Shown in pieces: positions 47,377-56,019 of a DNA stretch of 64,000 nucleotides; position 1 is the stretch's first letter; the number at the start of each line of letters is the position of its first letter. The notes below the pieces were generated by a model. That model searched no databases, was not told the DNA's origin, and worked only from the letters and a program-made list of their open reading frames with translations. The DNA is taken from assembly GCA_020638575.1 (NCBI GenBank), contig JACKIH010000003.1, positions 1,531,501 to 1,595,500 on the forward strand, in the 5' to 3' direction. Position numbers and translations under genes: made by a program. The stretch is from Rhodospirillaceae bacterium (GTDB lineage Bacteria; Pseudomonadota; Alphaproteobacteria; DSM-16000; Inquilinaceae).

Positions 47377-48942
47377 ATGTTCCAGGCGTTGCGATCCAGC
47401 GTGTTGTGTTTCGGCCGGGCACGCAGCGGGGGGCCGCCGGGCCTGGCGCTGCTGGTGCTGCTGGCCTTCGTCGTCCTGGTCCCGGCCCACGCCTATGCCC
47501 AGGCGAACCGGCCGCCGCAGACCGATCCCAACAATCCGGCCTTCGACATCGCCCGCGCCATCGCGGCCTACGGCTTTGCGCCAGAGCAGGTGGGCTACCA
47601 CGTGATCGACACCGCCACCGGCGCGATCCTGGCCAGCCGGAACCCCGACAGTGCCATGATCCCGGCCTCGGTGGCCAAGGTGCCCACCACCATCGCCGCG
47701 CTGGACATCCTCGGCGGCGACTACCGTTTCCGTACCGATGTGCTGGCCGGCGGCCCGCTGGTGGGCGGCGTGGTGCAGGGCGACCTCTACCTGCGCGCGG
47801 GCGGCGATCCCTTCCTCACCACAGACGACCTGGCGGAACTGGCTGAGCGGCTGCACGCGGCCGGCGTGCTCGGCGCCACCGGGCGCTTCGTCTACGACGC
47901 CACGCTCTACCCCGCGGTGTCGGAGATCGACCCGCACCAGCCGGAAACCGCCGCCTACAACACCGGCGTCAGCGCCTTCGCGCTCAACTTCAACGTTGTC
48001 AATGTCCACTGGTCGCGCGCCGGCGGCACCCTGGCGGCGGCGGCCACCACCAATACCGATACGCGCCGGGTGGCGGCATCGACCATCCGCTTCGGGCCGG
48101 TGCCGGCCGGCCTGCCGTGGTCCCAGTTCTTCACCGCCGCCGACGATGCGGCCGGCGAGGCGTGGCAGCTCGCCCCGGCCCTGCCGCCGGAGGGCGAGGA
48201 CTGGCTGCCGGTGCGCCAGCCGGCCCCGCTCGCCGCCGCGGTGTTCGCGTCGCTGGCCCGCGAGGCGGGGATCGCCCTGGCGGCACCCGAATCGGGCATG
48301 GCGCCGGCCGGAGCGGTGGTGCTGGCAAGCCACCAGAGCCGGCCGCTCAGCGAAATCGTGCGCGGCGTGCTGCGCTTTTCCAACAACCTGTCGGCGGAGA
48401 TGGTGGGGCTGGCGGCCATGCGGGCGCTGGCCGGCCAGCCGCTGGAGATCGCCCAGTCGGGCCGGCTGATGGGCTTCTGGCTGTCGGAGCGCTTCCCGGG
48501 TATCGATTGGCAGGGCTTCCTTTTGGACAACCATTCCGGCCTCTCCACCGCCTCGCGGGTGACCAGCCGGCAACTCGTCGACCTGCTGGTGTCCATCGAC
48601 GGCCAGCGCTTCGGCGACGGCGAGTATGTGGACCTGCTGCGCATGGTGCCCTGGGTGGGCGAGTTGAACGAGGAGCGGCGAACCGCAGGGCTGCCGCCGG
48701 TCTCGATCCGCGCCAAGTCCGGCACCATGAACTACGCGGTCGGGCTGGCCGGCCTGCTGGAGCCGGGCGACGGGCGGCGGCTCGCCTTCGCCATCTTCGT
48801 CAACGACCAGGGGGCCCGGGCGGCGCTCGATGCCGCCGCCGACGATGCGGCGCGCGAGGTGAACGGCCAGACGCGGGCCTGGCTCAACCAGGCGCGGCTG
48901 CTGGAGCGCGACCTGCTGACCCACTGGGCGCTGGCGCTGTAG
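47377..48942 (+). CDS. dacB: D-alanyl-D-alanine carboxypeptidase/endopeptidase (PBP4, S13 family)
   Basis: 521 residues from ATG 47377. A signal segment of about 20-43 ends PAHAYAQA, so it is periplasmic. The penicillin-binding motifs are in order: S98-V-A-K101 (IPASVAKVPTT), SNN (RFSNNLSAEMVG) and KSG (RAKSGTMNYAVG). An insert between the first and second motifs (about 120-320) is typical of class C PBP4. It trims peptidoglycan pentapeptides or cleaves cross-links. A start 24 codons upstream is possible but would bury the signal peptide. Confidence 0.92.
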   Translation: MFQALRSSVLCFGRARSGGPPGLALLVLLAFVVLVPAHAYAQANRPPQTDPNNPAFDIARAIAAYGFAPEQVGYHVIDTATGAILASRNPDSAMIPASVAKVPTTIAALDILGGDYRFRTDVLAGGPLVGGVVQGDLYLRAGGDPFLTTDDLAELAERLHAAGVLGATGRFVYDATLYPAVSEIDPHQPETAAYNTGVSAFALNFNVVNVHWSRAGGTLAAAATTNTDTRRVAASTIRFGPVPAGLPWSQFFTAADDAAGEAWQLAPALPPEGEDWLPVRQPAPLAAAVFASLAREAGIALAAPESGMAPAGAVVLASHQSRPLSEIVRGVLRFSNNLSAEMVGLAAMRALAGQPLEIAQSGRLMGFWLSERFPGIDWQGFLLDNHSGLSTASRVTSRQLVDLLVSIDGQRFGDGEYVDLLRMVPWVGELNEERRTAGLPPVSIRAKSGTMNYAVGLAGLLEPGDGRRLAFAIFVNDQGARAALDAAADDAAREVNGQTRAWLNQARLLERDLLTHWALAL

Positions 48943-48960
48943 GACCTTTCAGGTCGTCAC

Positions 48961-49042
48961 GGCACCAGCCCTCTCCCCCTCTCGGCCACCCTAGCCATTG
49001 CAAAACATTGGGTGGCCGGGTGGGGTGCGGGCCGGCGCCGAC
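48961..49042 (+). repeat. Dispersed intergenic palindromic repeat, copy D
   Basis: The left arm GGCACCAGCCCTCTCCCCCT then CTCGGCCACCC is complementary to GGGTGGCCGGGTGGGGTGCG then GGCCGGCGCCGAC, with CTAGCCATTGCAAAACATT as the loop region. Best-preserved copy. It lies between convergent dacB and a methyltransferase gene. Confidence 0.7.
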
Positions 49043-49100
49043 TCCGCCGAAGGCGAAAAAGCAAAGAACGGCGAAGACTCCGGACAAAGCCCCGCTCGCG

Positions 49101-49976
49101 TCAGGCCGTGGGCTCCAGGGTCTGGTCGAACAGCACGGCGAAGAAGCTGCAATCGGCCGGGCTTTGCGGGCGCAGATTGGCCTGCTCGCGTTCCAGCCGG
49201 TCGAACATGGTCGCCGGCCGCGCCCTGCCCTCGGCGTCGAACGAGGCGCCGTCGTCCTTGTAGTAGGCGCGCGCCATCCGCCGCGTCAGCCCATTGCCGA
49301 AGGAATAGACCCGCACATTGTGCACGCCCGGCAGCGTCAACAGGTTGGCCACCGACTTCGGCCGGTACCGCCGGTAGCCGTGGTAGTGGTACTCGTAATA
49401 GGACTGCAGCGCCGGGATCAGGTGGACGTGGGAGATGGTCTTGCGCCGGCCACTCTCCACCAGGCGCAAGGCGCGCACATCGTGGGCCATGTGCTCCAGG
49501 GCGGAGTGGGAGAAGATGGTGTCGTAGTCGCTGGCATCCACCCGCTCCTGGCCGAGATGGGCGCGCCGCAGGGCCGTGCGCGCGTCGGCGACGCCGGGCC
49601 AGTTGGGGCGCTCGGCGATGTCGAGGCCGAGATAGCTGCGATAGCCGAAGGTGCGGCCGATATGGCCGGCATAGCTGCCATCGCCGCAGCCGAAATCGAT
49701 CACCGCGCGCTCCGGCGAGAACACCTCGCCGCCGTGGGCAAGCAGGAAAGCGAAGCACAGCACCCGGTTGGGGCTGCGGTTCAGGTGCTCCTCGCCGAAC
49801 GCCGCCACATAGGCCGCACGGTCGAACACCGGCTCGAACGGGCGGATTTCCAGGTCGGTGCGGTCGAACCGCACCACCAGCCGCTCCAGTCGGGCCGACC
49901 AGCGGAAGATCGCCCTGTCCGCCCGGCCCGGCCGGCCGTCGCCACTGACGAAGTGGAAGGTCGAGCGCTGCTTCAT
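49101..49976 (-). CDS. Class I methyltransferase in a glycan gene island
   Basis: 291 residues; the ATG overlaps the upstream glycosyltransferase stop by four bases (ATGA), so the two are coupled. SAM-binding motif VIDFGCGDGSYAGHIGRTFG, then GLDIAERPNWPG and TIFSHSALEHMAHD (methyltransferase type-11 pattern). The C-terminal part, rich in Tyr (SYYEYHYHGYRRYRPKSVAN), is unusual. Probably O-methylates a surface glycan or lipid-linked sugar; inferred from context only. Confidence 0.78.
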   Translation of the reverse strand: MKQRSTFHFVSGDGRPGRADRAIFRWSARLERLVVRFDRTDLEIRPFEPVFDRAAYVAAFGEEHLNRSPNRVLCFAFLLAHGGEVFSPERAVIDFGCGDGSYAGHIGRTFGYRSYLGLDIAERPNWPGVADARTALRRAHLGQERVDASDYDTIFSHSALEHMAHDVRALRLVESGRRKTISHVHLIPALQSYYEYHYHGYRRYRPKSVANLLTLPGVHNVRVYSFGNGLTRRMARAYYKDDGASFDAEGRARPATMFDRLEREQANLRPQSPADCSFFAVLFDQTLEPTA

Positions 49977-51013
49977 GAGCGGAACATCTCCAGGTATCGG
50001 GCCACCACGGCCGGCTTGGAGAACTCCGCCTCCAGCTTGCGCGACGCCGCATCGACGATCGGCTGCGGCGAGGGCAGCGCGCGCAGCCGGGTGATGGCCT
50101 CGGCCAGCCCTGCGCCATCGGCCGGCGGGCAGAGGAAACCGTTCACCCCGTCCTCGATCAGCCAGGACGGTCCCTGGCTGGCGGCGGCCACCACGGGCAC
50201 CTGCTGGCCCCAAGCCTCCAGGATCACGTTGCCCAGCGGCTCCATGGTCGACGGGCAGCACAGGCAGTCGGCCGCCCGGATATAGGGTGTGGGGTCGAAG
50301 GTCCAGCCGAACAGGCGCACCCGGCCGGCGAGGCCGAGGCGTGCGATGTCGGCCTCGAACTGGGCCTTCAGCGGACCGTCACCGAACAGCCAGACATGCA
50401 GGTCGGGCAGCCGGGCCGCCGCCTCGATCAGGTAGGCGAAGCCCTTGCGCTCGACGAAGCGGCCGAGCGCGCAGACGAGGTAGGCGTCCTGCGGCGTGCC
50501 ATGGGCGCTGCGGTCCGCCGGCTCCGCCAGGGTGGTCTCCACGAAGTTGCTGATGACGCGGATGCGGCTCGCCGGCCAGCCGATCACCTCGCACCACTGG
50601 CCGATCTCCGGGGTGTTGCAGACGATGCGCTCGCAGGTGCGCATGCGCTTGGCGCGGGTGGGAAAGTCGCCCAGGCGCACAATGGTCTTCACGCCCGGCA
50701 GGCCCTGGGGCACCCAGGCGGCCCCATCCACCATCCAGCCGAGGATGACGTCCGGCTTGAAGCGCTTGGCGACGGACAGGACGCGCCAGCGGGTGTAGGG
50801 ACGCTTCAGGGCAGAGCGGCTGAAGCGTGAGGTGTGGAATGGGCAGACCGGCGCGATGGTTGCGTGCCAGGCGCGCTTGGGGCGGGTGAATGCCGTCTGC
50901 TCCACGCCGGCTTCGGCCAGCGCCGTCACCAGCCGTACGAAAAAGCTCTCCGCCCCGCCCTTGGAGCCGAGATGGATGTGCATGATGCGCAGGCCCTGGC
51001 CGTCCCCTGCCAT
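49973..51013 (-). CDS. Glycosyltransferase family 4 (GT-B fold)
   Basis: 346 residues. N-terminal IMHIHLGSKGGAESFFVRLV has the Gly-rich acceptor loop. The C-terminal Rossmann domain has VCALGRFVERKGFAYLIEAA, LHVWLFGDGPLKAQFE and STMEPLGNVILEAWG with the E-x7-E motif. Retaining transferase, likely assembling a surface glycan. Four bases separate it from the upstream family 2 gene, so 51968-49101 is one three-gene operon. Confidence 0.88.
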   Translation of the reverse strand: MAGDGQGLRIMHIHLGSKGGAESFFVRLVTALAEAGVEQTAFTRPKRAWHATIAPVCPFHTSRFSRSALKRPYTRWRVLSVAKRFKPDVILGWMVDGAAWVPQGLPGVKTIVRLGDFPTRAKRMRTCERIVCNTPEIGQWCEVIGWPASRIRVISNFVETTLAEPADRSAHGTPQDAYLVCALGRFVERKGFAYLIEAAARLPDLHVWLFGDGPLKAQFEADIARLGLAGRVRLFGWTFDPTPYIRAADCLCCPSTMEPLGNVILEAWGQQVPVVAAASQGPSWLIEDGVNGFLCPPADGAGLAEAITRLRALPSPQPIVDAASRKLEAEFSKPAVVARYLEMFRS

Positions 51014-51017
51014 GCCG

Positions 51018-51968
51018 TCACGACCCGTCGATGCGGCTATAGTAGGAGTGGGAGACGCCGAGCAGCCCGCGGATCACGCCCACCCCCTTGGCGATGCGCA
51101 GGATGCCGTAATAGGCCACCTTCTCGCCGCGGATGCGGTTGAACGGGATCACCACGCCGCCGACGCCGGCCGCCGCCGCCCCCACGACGATCCGCCGCAG
51201 CGCCTTAGGAAGCTGGCGCAGCACCACGTAACGGGTGCCGCGACGCAACGCGTTGAGCTGGGTTTCGGAGCTGTGGGCCATGATCACCCGGCTGATCAGC
51301 CGGCGCGGCGTCACCCGCGAGGCAGGGATATCCTCCTCCACGACGGCATCGTCCACCCAGATCAAGCGGGCGCCGGTGTCGCGCACCCGCTTGAAGAAAT
51401 CGATGTCTTCCGCACCGTAGGTGAAGCGCTCGTCGAAGCGCAGGCCGGCCCCCTCGCCGCACACCACCTTGGCGGCCATCAGGATGTTGTTGGTGGCGGC
51501 CGAGCGGATGGGCGTGCCGGTGGGGCGGTCCTTGGTGACCTGGTTGACCCACCAGTGGGGCTCGCGCTGGCCTTGGTAGATGCGCACCACCGGCCCATTG
51601 GCGACATCGGCCTCGAAGTCGAGGCAGGCGGTGTGCAATTTGGTGAGCCAGTCGCGCCGTGCCCGCTCGTCGTCGTCGATCAGGGCGATCCAATCGGGCT
51701 GTTCGGCACAGCAGGCGTCAAGGGCGGTGTTGCGCGCGAACGGGATGCCGGGCCGCGGCTCCTGCACGTAGCGGATGGGCACGCCGGAGACGGACGCCAC
51801 GGACTCCGCCACATCGCGGGAGCGGATCTCGGGGTCGTTTTCCACCACCACGATGGAGATATCGGCGTTGCGCGGGCGTTCGAGGGCGACTAAGGACTCG
51901 AGGCACTGGCGGAGCATCTGGGGTCGGCGCGCCGTGCAGACGGCGATAGCGATACGGTCTCGCCTCAT
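51018..51968 (-). CDS. Glycosyltransferase family 2
   Basis: 316 residues. RIAIAVCTARRPQMLRQCLE at the N-terminus, VVVENDPEI, RPGIPFARNTALDAC and ALIDDDERARRDWL (acidic DDD motif). Midway, the ED motif FTYGAEDIDFFKRVRDTGAR is the catalytic-base region. The C-terminal 60 residues are basic, with a weakly hydrophobic stretch (RRIVVGAAAAGVGGVVIPFN) that could associate with the membrane. First gene of the three-gene glycan operon, divergent from the FkbM methyltransferase. Confidence 0.87.
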   Translation of the reverse strand: MRRDRIAIAVCTARRPQMLRQCLESLVALERPRNADISIVVVENDPEIRSRDVAESVASVSGVPIRYVQEPRPGIPFARNTALDACCAEQPDWIALIDDDERARRDWLTKLHTACLDFEADVANGPVVRIYQGQREPHWWVNQVTKDRPTGTPIRSAATNNILMAAKVVCGEGAGLRFDERFTYGAEDIDFFKRVRDTGARLIWVDDAVVEEDIPASRVTPRRLISRVIMAHSSETQLNALRRGTRYVVLRQLPKALRRIVVGAAAAGVGGVVIPFNRIRGEKVAYYGILRIAKGVGVIRGLLGVSHSYYSRIDGS

Positions 51969-52180
51969 GCTTCACATTCGGGGTTGCGTGCGGCCAGCGC
52001 CTGCGGAAGGACGCGAATGGGTAGCGGAACGTCCCCAGGTTGGCAAGCGGGCAGCCCGGAACGCCGGCCCAAGGACATAGCCGGGGGCAGCCTGATCCCG
52101 GCTTTGGTGTTGCGGTATCCGCGCCATCGCGCGCAGGGGCCCGGACCTCGGGCCACGGGAAGACTCCAGGGGAGAACAGG

Positions 52181-52882
52181 GTGCAAGGGTCGCTGAAGAT
52201 CTGGGCGCGACGGCGCTTTCGTCCGAAGGTGGTGACGGTCGACGGCGTGCGCCTCAGCGCCGACCTGGCCGTGGTCAGCAAGGAAGTGCGGCGCGGCCTC
52301 TACCTGGACGACTACGAGGTCGGCGAACGCGCCCTGGCGCGCAAGCACCTCACCGCCAGCGACCGCGTGCTGGAAGTGGGCGGCGGCGTCGGCCTGGTGT
52401 CGCTGGTGTGCGCCGGCGTCGTCGGTGCCGGCAACCTGCGGATCTACGAGCCCAACCCCGTCGCCTGCGGGGCCATCCGGCGCAACTTCGCGCTTAACGG
52501 CCTGGAGCCGGACCTGCGCCAGGCCGCCGTGGGCGAAGCCAGCGGCAGCGGGGTATTCCATATCCACACCAACATCTTCTCATCCTCCCTCATCGACCGC
52601 CGCGGCACCACGCCGACGGAGGTGGAGATCGCAGGTGCCGCCGACGTGCTGGCGGACTTCGCGCCCACCGTGGTGGTGATGGACGCGGAGGGGGCGGAGC
52701 TGACCGTGCTGCCGCTGCTCGCCGGGGCCTCGGTGCGCGGCATCATCGTGGAACTGCATCCCCACATCGTCGGCGAGGCGGAGTGCGAGGCGCTGCTCCA
52801 GCAGATGGCCGAAATGGGGTTTGCGGTGGCCGACCGCTTCGATGCCAAGGTGGTGTGGCTGGAACGGACACCCGGCCACTAG
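52181..52882 (+). CDS. FkbM-family methyltransferase
   Basis: 233 residues from a GTG at 52181 with GGGGAGAAC upstream. DRVLEVGGGVGLVSLVCAG is the SAM motif, RIYEPNPVACGAIRRNFALN follows, and VVVMDAEGAELTVLPLL matches the FkbM D-x-E-G-x-E signature; the end IIVELHPHIVGEAECEALL is typical. FkbM proteins O-methylate sugars or polyketides. Its placement opposite two glycosyltransferases suggests modification of the same glycan. Confidence 0.85.
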   Translation: MQGSLKIWARRRFRPKVVTVDGVRLSADLAVVSKEVRRGLYLDDYEVGERALARKHLTASDRVLEVGGGVGLVSLVCAGVVGAGNLRIYEPNPVACGAIRRNFALNGLEPDLRQAAVGEASGSGVFHIHTNIFSSSLIDRRGTTPTEVEIAGAADVLADFAPTVVVMDAEGAELTVLPLLAGASVRGIIVELHPHIVGEAECEALLQQMAEMGFAVADRFDAKVVWLERTPGH

Positions 52883-53037
52883 GACCTGAAGCTACTTCTT
52901 GATCGAACGGCATCGCCACACAGGCCGGGCGCGCCTGCAAAGCCGTGGCCAAATCGCTGGATGTCGGCCATGCCCTCCCCTATCTTCGCTCCCGTTGAGA
53001 AGCCCAATCGCCCTGCCGCTGCTCGGATAAATCGACA

Positions 53038-53739
53038 ATGAATATAGGTGCTTCCTTGAGGTCGGCCGCCAACCGACTGCTTGCGCCGACCGGTTACCAG
53101 TTGGCTAAGAAGAAAAAGCTGGCGGATTTCTATCTGCACGAATACGGCAGCTACGAAGAATATCGTGATATTCAGATTCATTATAACAAGCGCAAGCTCA
53201 ATCAGGTCTGGGCGGACGAAGCCACCCTCGACGCGGTGATCGGCGTGCTCAAGGACACCTTCGGCGAGCGGCCGCTGCGCGGCCTCTGCCACGGCGCGCG
53301 CAACGGCTTCGAACAGGCCTACCTGCGCAAGACCGCCGGCTACGACGCCACCGGCACCGACATTTCCGACACCGCGACCCAGTTCGAGCATTCCGTCGTA
53401 TGGGACTTCCACGACGTCAACCCGGACTGGGTGGGCGCCTTCGACTTCGTCTATTCCAACTCGCTGGACCAGTCCTGGAAGCCGCGGGGCGCCCTGGTGA
53501 CCTGGCTCAACCAGCTCAAGGACGATGGGCTGCTGCTGATCGAGCATACCGAAGCACACGGTCCGGTCGGCGCCTCGGCCATGGATCCGTTCGGCGTTCG
53601 CCCCGTCGCCATGCCCTACGTGCTCGCCCAGTGGTTCGGCCACGACATTTCCATCCGGTTCGTCACCTGCCGCAAGCGCAACCGGGACATGGAGGCGTGG
53701 CTGTTCATCGTGCGCAAGCGGGTGCCGACGATCGCCTGA
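53038..53739 (+). CDS. Methyltransferase-like protein, unusual motif
   Basis: 233 residues. The N-terminus (MNIGASLRSAANRLLAPTGY) is basic and the first 60 codons are AT-richer than the rest. A Rossmann-like core has RGLCHGARNGFEQAYL in place of the normal E/DxGxGxG loop, then ATGTDISDTA (acidic strand end) and FDFVYSNSLDQSWKPRGALV then LLLIEHTEAHGP, the usual methyltransferase strand order. The CHGARNG variant occurs in some glycan-associated methyltransferase-like proteins. Activity is likely but not certain. Confidence 0.65.
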   Translation: MNIGASLRSAANRLLAPTGYQLAKKKKLADFYLHEYGSYEEYRDIQIHYNKRKLNQVWADEATLDAVIGVLKDTFGERPLRGLCHGARNGFEQAYLRKTAGYDATGTDISDTATQFEHSVVWDFHDVNPDWVGAFDFVYSNSLDQSWKPRGALVTWLNQLKDDGLLLIEHTEAHGPVGASAMDPFGVRPVAMPYVLAQWFGHDISIRFVTCRKRNRDMEAWLFIVRKRVPTIA

Positions 53740-53766
53740 TCCTGGCCGCCGCCGCCGGTCGGTGGG

Positions 53767-54798
53767 TCAGTAGTCCCGGTCGACGCAGAAATCGACCACG
53801 TCGTGCAGGGCCTGGCGCATCGGCCCGTCCTCGAACCGCGCCAGGCAGGCCTGGGCGTCGGCCGCGTAGCGGCGGGCCATCGCCACGCTGCGGTCCAGCG
53901 CGGCGTGGCGGCGCAGCAGTGCAATGGCATGGTCGAGGTCGCCCTCGGCGATCTCCTGCTCCTCCATGGTGCGCCGCCAGAAGGCGCGCTCGTCCTCGCT
54001 GCCCGCCTGGAAGGCCAGCACCACCGGCAGCGTCATCTTGCCGTCGCGGAAGTCGTCGCCGACCGACTTGCCAAGGCGCGCCTGCAGGGCGGAATAGTCC
54101 AGCACGTCGTCGACGAGCTGGAAGGCCACGCCCAGGTTCATGCCGAAGCTGCGCAGGGCCGCCACATCGGCTTCGGCTCGCCCGGCCACCAGGCCACCCA
54201 CCTCGCAGGCGGCGGCGAACAGCTCTGCGGTCTTGGCGTGGATCACCTCCAGGTAGGTGTCTTCGGTGGTTTCGGTGTCGTGGGCGGCGGAGAGCTGCAG
54301 CACCTCGCCCTCGGCGATCACCGCGGCGGCGTTGGACAGGGTGTCGAGCACCGCCAGCGAGCCGTCCTCCACCATCAGCCGGAAAGCGCGGGCGAACAGG
54401 AAGTCGCCCACCAGCACCGAGGACTTGTTGCCGAAGATGTCGTTGGCCGAAGGCTTGCCGCGGCGCATGGCGCTTTCGTCCACCACGTCGTCGTGCAGCA
54501 GGGTGGCGGTGTGGATGAACTCCACCGCCGTGGCCAGCGCGACCTGGCGGCTGCCGGCATAGCCCGACAGGCGGGCGCTCGCCAGCGTCAGCAGCGGGCG
54601 CAGGCGCTTGCCGCCGGACGCCACGATGTAGCCGGCAAGCTGCGGAATCACCGCCACCGGGCTGTCCATCCGCTCCACGATGGTCTGGTTCACCCGCGCC
54701 AGGTCGTCGGCCAGCAGCTCGCTCAGGCGGTCGAGCGCCGACGCGGCGGCAGCGCCGGTTTCGGGTGTCCCGCCGGGTGCGGGGGCAGCAACGGTCAA
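53767..54798 (-). CDS. ispB: Polyprenyl diphosphate synthase (octaprenyl/decaprenyl type)
   Basis: 343 residues from a TTG at 54798 with CGGGAGA eight bases upstream. The two Asp-rich motifs are DDVVDESAMRRG (first, DDxxD) and DDVLDYSA (second), with GGKRLRPLLTLASARL upstream. The length and small residues before the first motif fit the long-chain synthase that makes the ubiquinone side chain (C40 or C50). It lies convergent to the previous gene, next to the DUF2007/methyltransferase/S49 block, a conserved alphaproteobacterial neighbourhood. Confidence 0.9.
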   Translation of the reverse strand: MTVAAPAPGGTPETGAAAASALDRLSELLADDLARVNQTIVERMDSPVAVIPQLAGYIVASGGKRLRPLLTLASARLSGYAGSRQVALATAVEFIHTATLLHDDVVDESAMRRGKPSANDIFGNKSSVLVGDFLFARAFRLMVEDGSLAVLDTLSNAAAVIAEGEVLQLSAAHDTETTEDTYLEVIHAKTAELFAAACEVGGLVAGRAEADVAALRSFGMNLGVAFQLVDDVLDYSALQARLGKSVGDDFRDGKMTLPVVLAFQAGSEDERAFWRRTMEEQEIAEGDLDHAIALLRRHAALDRSVAMARRYAADAQACLARFEDGPMRQALHDVVDFCVDRDY

Positions 54799-54949
54799 AA
54801 CGGTGTCTCCCGTGTCAGGGCCTAGGGTCCGGACTCAATGACCCCACGATCCACGGCGGCAGGCGGCAATGGAGTTCCGACCCTAGGTCGGACGACCATG
54901 CCGTCAAGCCATGTGGACCGATTGGCCGCTGCCGCCCGGCGTGCTGCGC

Positions 54950-55567
54950 TCACCGGCGGGCCAGCGCCATCCAGATGCCGCCGCCGATCAGGCAGGTGCC
55001 GCCCACCCGTTCCACCAGGCGCAGGTTGCCCTTGGCCATCAGCAGACCGGTGCGACCGGCGATCAGACCATAGGTGCTGTCCAGCACCGTGGCGATGACG
55101 ATGAAGGTCATGCCCAGCACCACCGTCTGGATCCAGGCCGGCTGCGCGGGGTCGATGAATTGCGGGATCAGCGCGCCGAAGAACAGCAACGCCTTGGGGT
55201 TCGACCAGATCACCAGGAAGCCCTGGATGAAGAACTTGCGCGCCGAGCCGTTGCTGGCCGCGCGGCCTGCCGCCAACTCGCCCCTGGCGCGCCACAGCTT
55301 GACGCCCAACCAGATGAGGTAGGCCGCACCGATCAGGCGCAGCCAGTCGAACACCTGGCCCATGGCCTCCACCACCGCGGTGAAGCCGACGGCGAGGATG
55401 ACGATCATGGAGAGGATGCCGACCTGCGTGCCGGCCACGTTCATCAGCCCGGCGCGGGTGCCGTAGCGCATGGAGTTGGCGATGATCACGGTAACCGTCG
55501 GCCCCGGAACCGCCACCACGGCCACGCAGGCCGCGACGTAGATCAAGTAGTTGGTGAGGTCGATCAC
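54950..55567 (-). CDS. LysE/RhtB-family amino-acid or metabolite exporter
   Basis: 205 residues from a GTG at 55567 with GGGAG upstream; the larger open frame extends far 5' without family similarity. Six hydrophobic segments fit the LysE fold. The first helix ends VAVPGPTVTVIIANSMRYGT, carrying the conserved PGP motif and the following Gly-rich turn. The mid loop is KFFIQGFLVIWSNPKALLFF with the NPKA motif. Exports amino acids or homoserine-lactone-like compounds by proton antiport; the substrate is unknown. Confidence 0.87.
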   Translation of the reverse strand: MIDLTNYLIYVAACVAVVAVPGPTVTVIIANSMRYGTRAGLMNVAGTQVGILSMIVILAVGFTAVVEAMGQVFDWLRLIGAAYLIWLGVKLWRARGELAAGRAASNGSARKFFIQGFLVIWSNPKALLFFGALIPQFIDPAQPAWIQTVVLGMTFIVIATVLDSTYGLIAGRTGLLMAKGNLRLVERVGGTCLIGGGIWMALARR

Positions 55568-55791
55568 AATGGTGCTCCCGCAGATGGCCGGGTCTGCCGT
55601 GGCGGCCCGGCCTCGCCCATCAAATCCACGTCGGCAGGAAGTTGTCACCTGCGAATCCGCCTGTGCTAGATCGTTTCGGAAAATGCTGATGCGCGCGCGT
55701 GCGCCTGCGCCCTGCGATCGGGGTGACTGGCCTTTGAGCGACTGCGGCACCACCTGCCACACCACGAGCCTTCGGACCGTCGGGAGACCCC

Positions 55792-56019
55792 ATGAAAGAG
55801 GTGATGCGCAGCAACGACCCGGTGCGCCTGTCCTGGGCCAAGGCGGTGCTGGCCGGCGAAGCCATCGCGGCGGTGGAGTTCGACCGCCATGCCGCGGTGC
55901 TCGACGGCAGCATCCTGGCGATCCAGCGCCGGCTGATGGTGGCCGACGAGGACCTGGAGGCGGCCCTGGCCGTGCTGGCGGCGGCCGAGCCGGACGCCGC
56001 CGGGGAGCCAGCACCATGA
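55792..56019 (+). CDS. DUF2007 domain protein
   Basis: 75 residues. MKEVMRSNDPVRLSWAKAVL then LAGEAIAAVEFDRHAAVLDG is the pattern of the small DUF2007 putative signal-transducing family. Its stop overlaps the next ATG (ATGA). The pair DUF2007 plus TrmN6-like methyltransferase is a conserved alphaproteobacterial arrangement, which supports the call. Function unknown. Confidence 0.8.
   Translation: MKEVMRSNDPVRLSWAKAVLAGEAIAAVEFDRHAAVLDGSILAIQRRLMVADEDLEAALAVLAAAEPDAAGEPAP

Noticed and set aside
54850..54900. CCGACC-CTA-GGTCGG hairpin as a terminator for the LysE or ispB gene
   Set aside because: A perfect short palindrome but no T-run, and it lies upstream of ispB, where a terminator is not expected for that gene; it could serve LysE only weakly.
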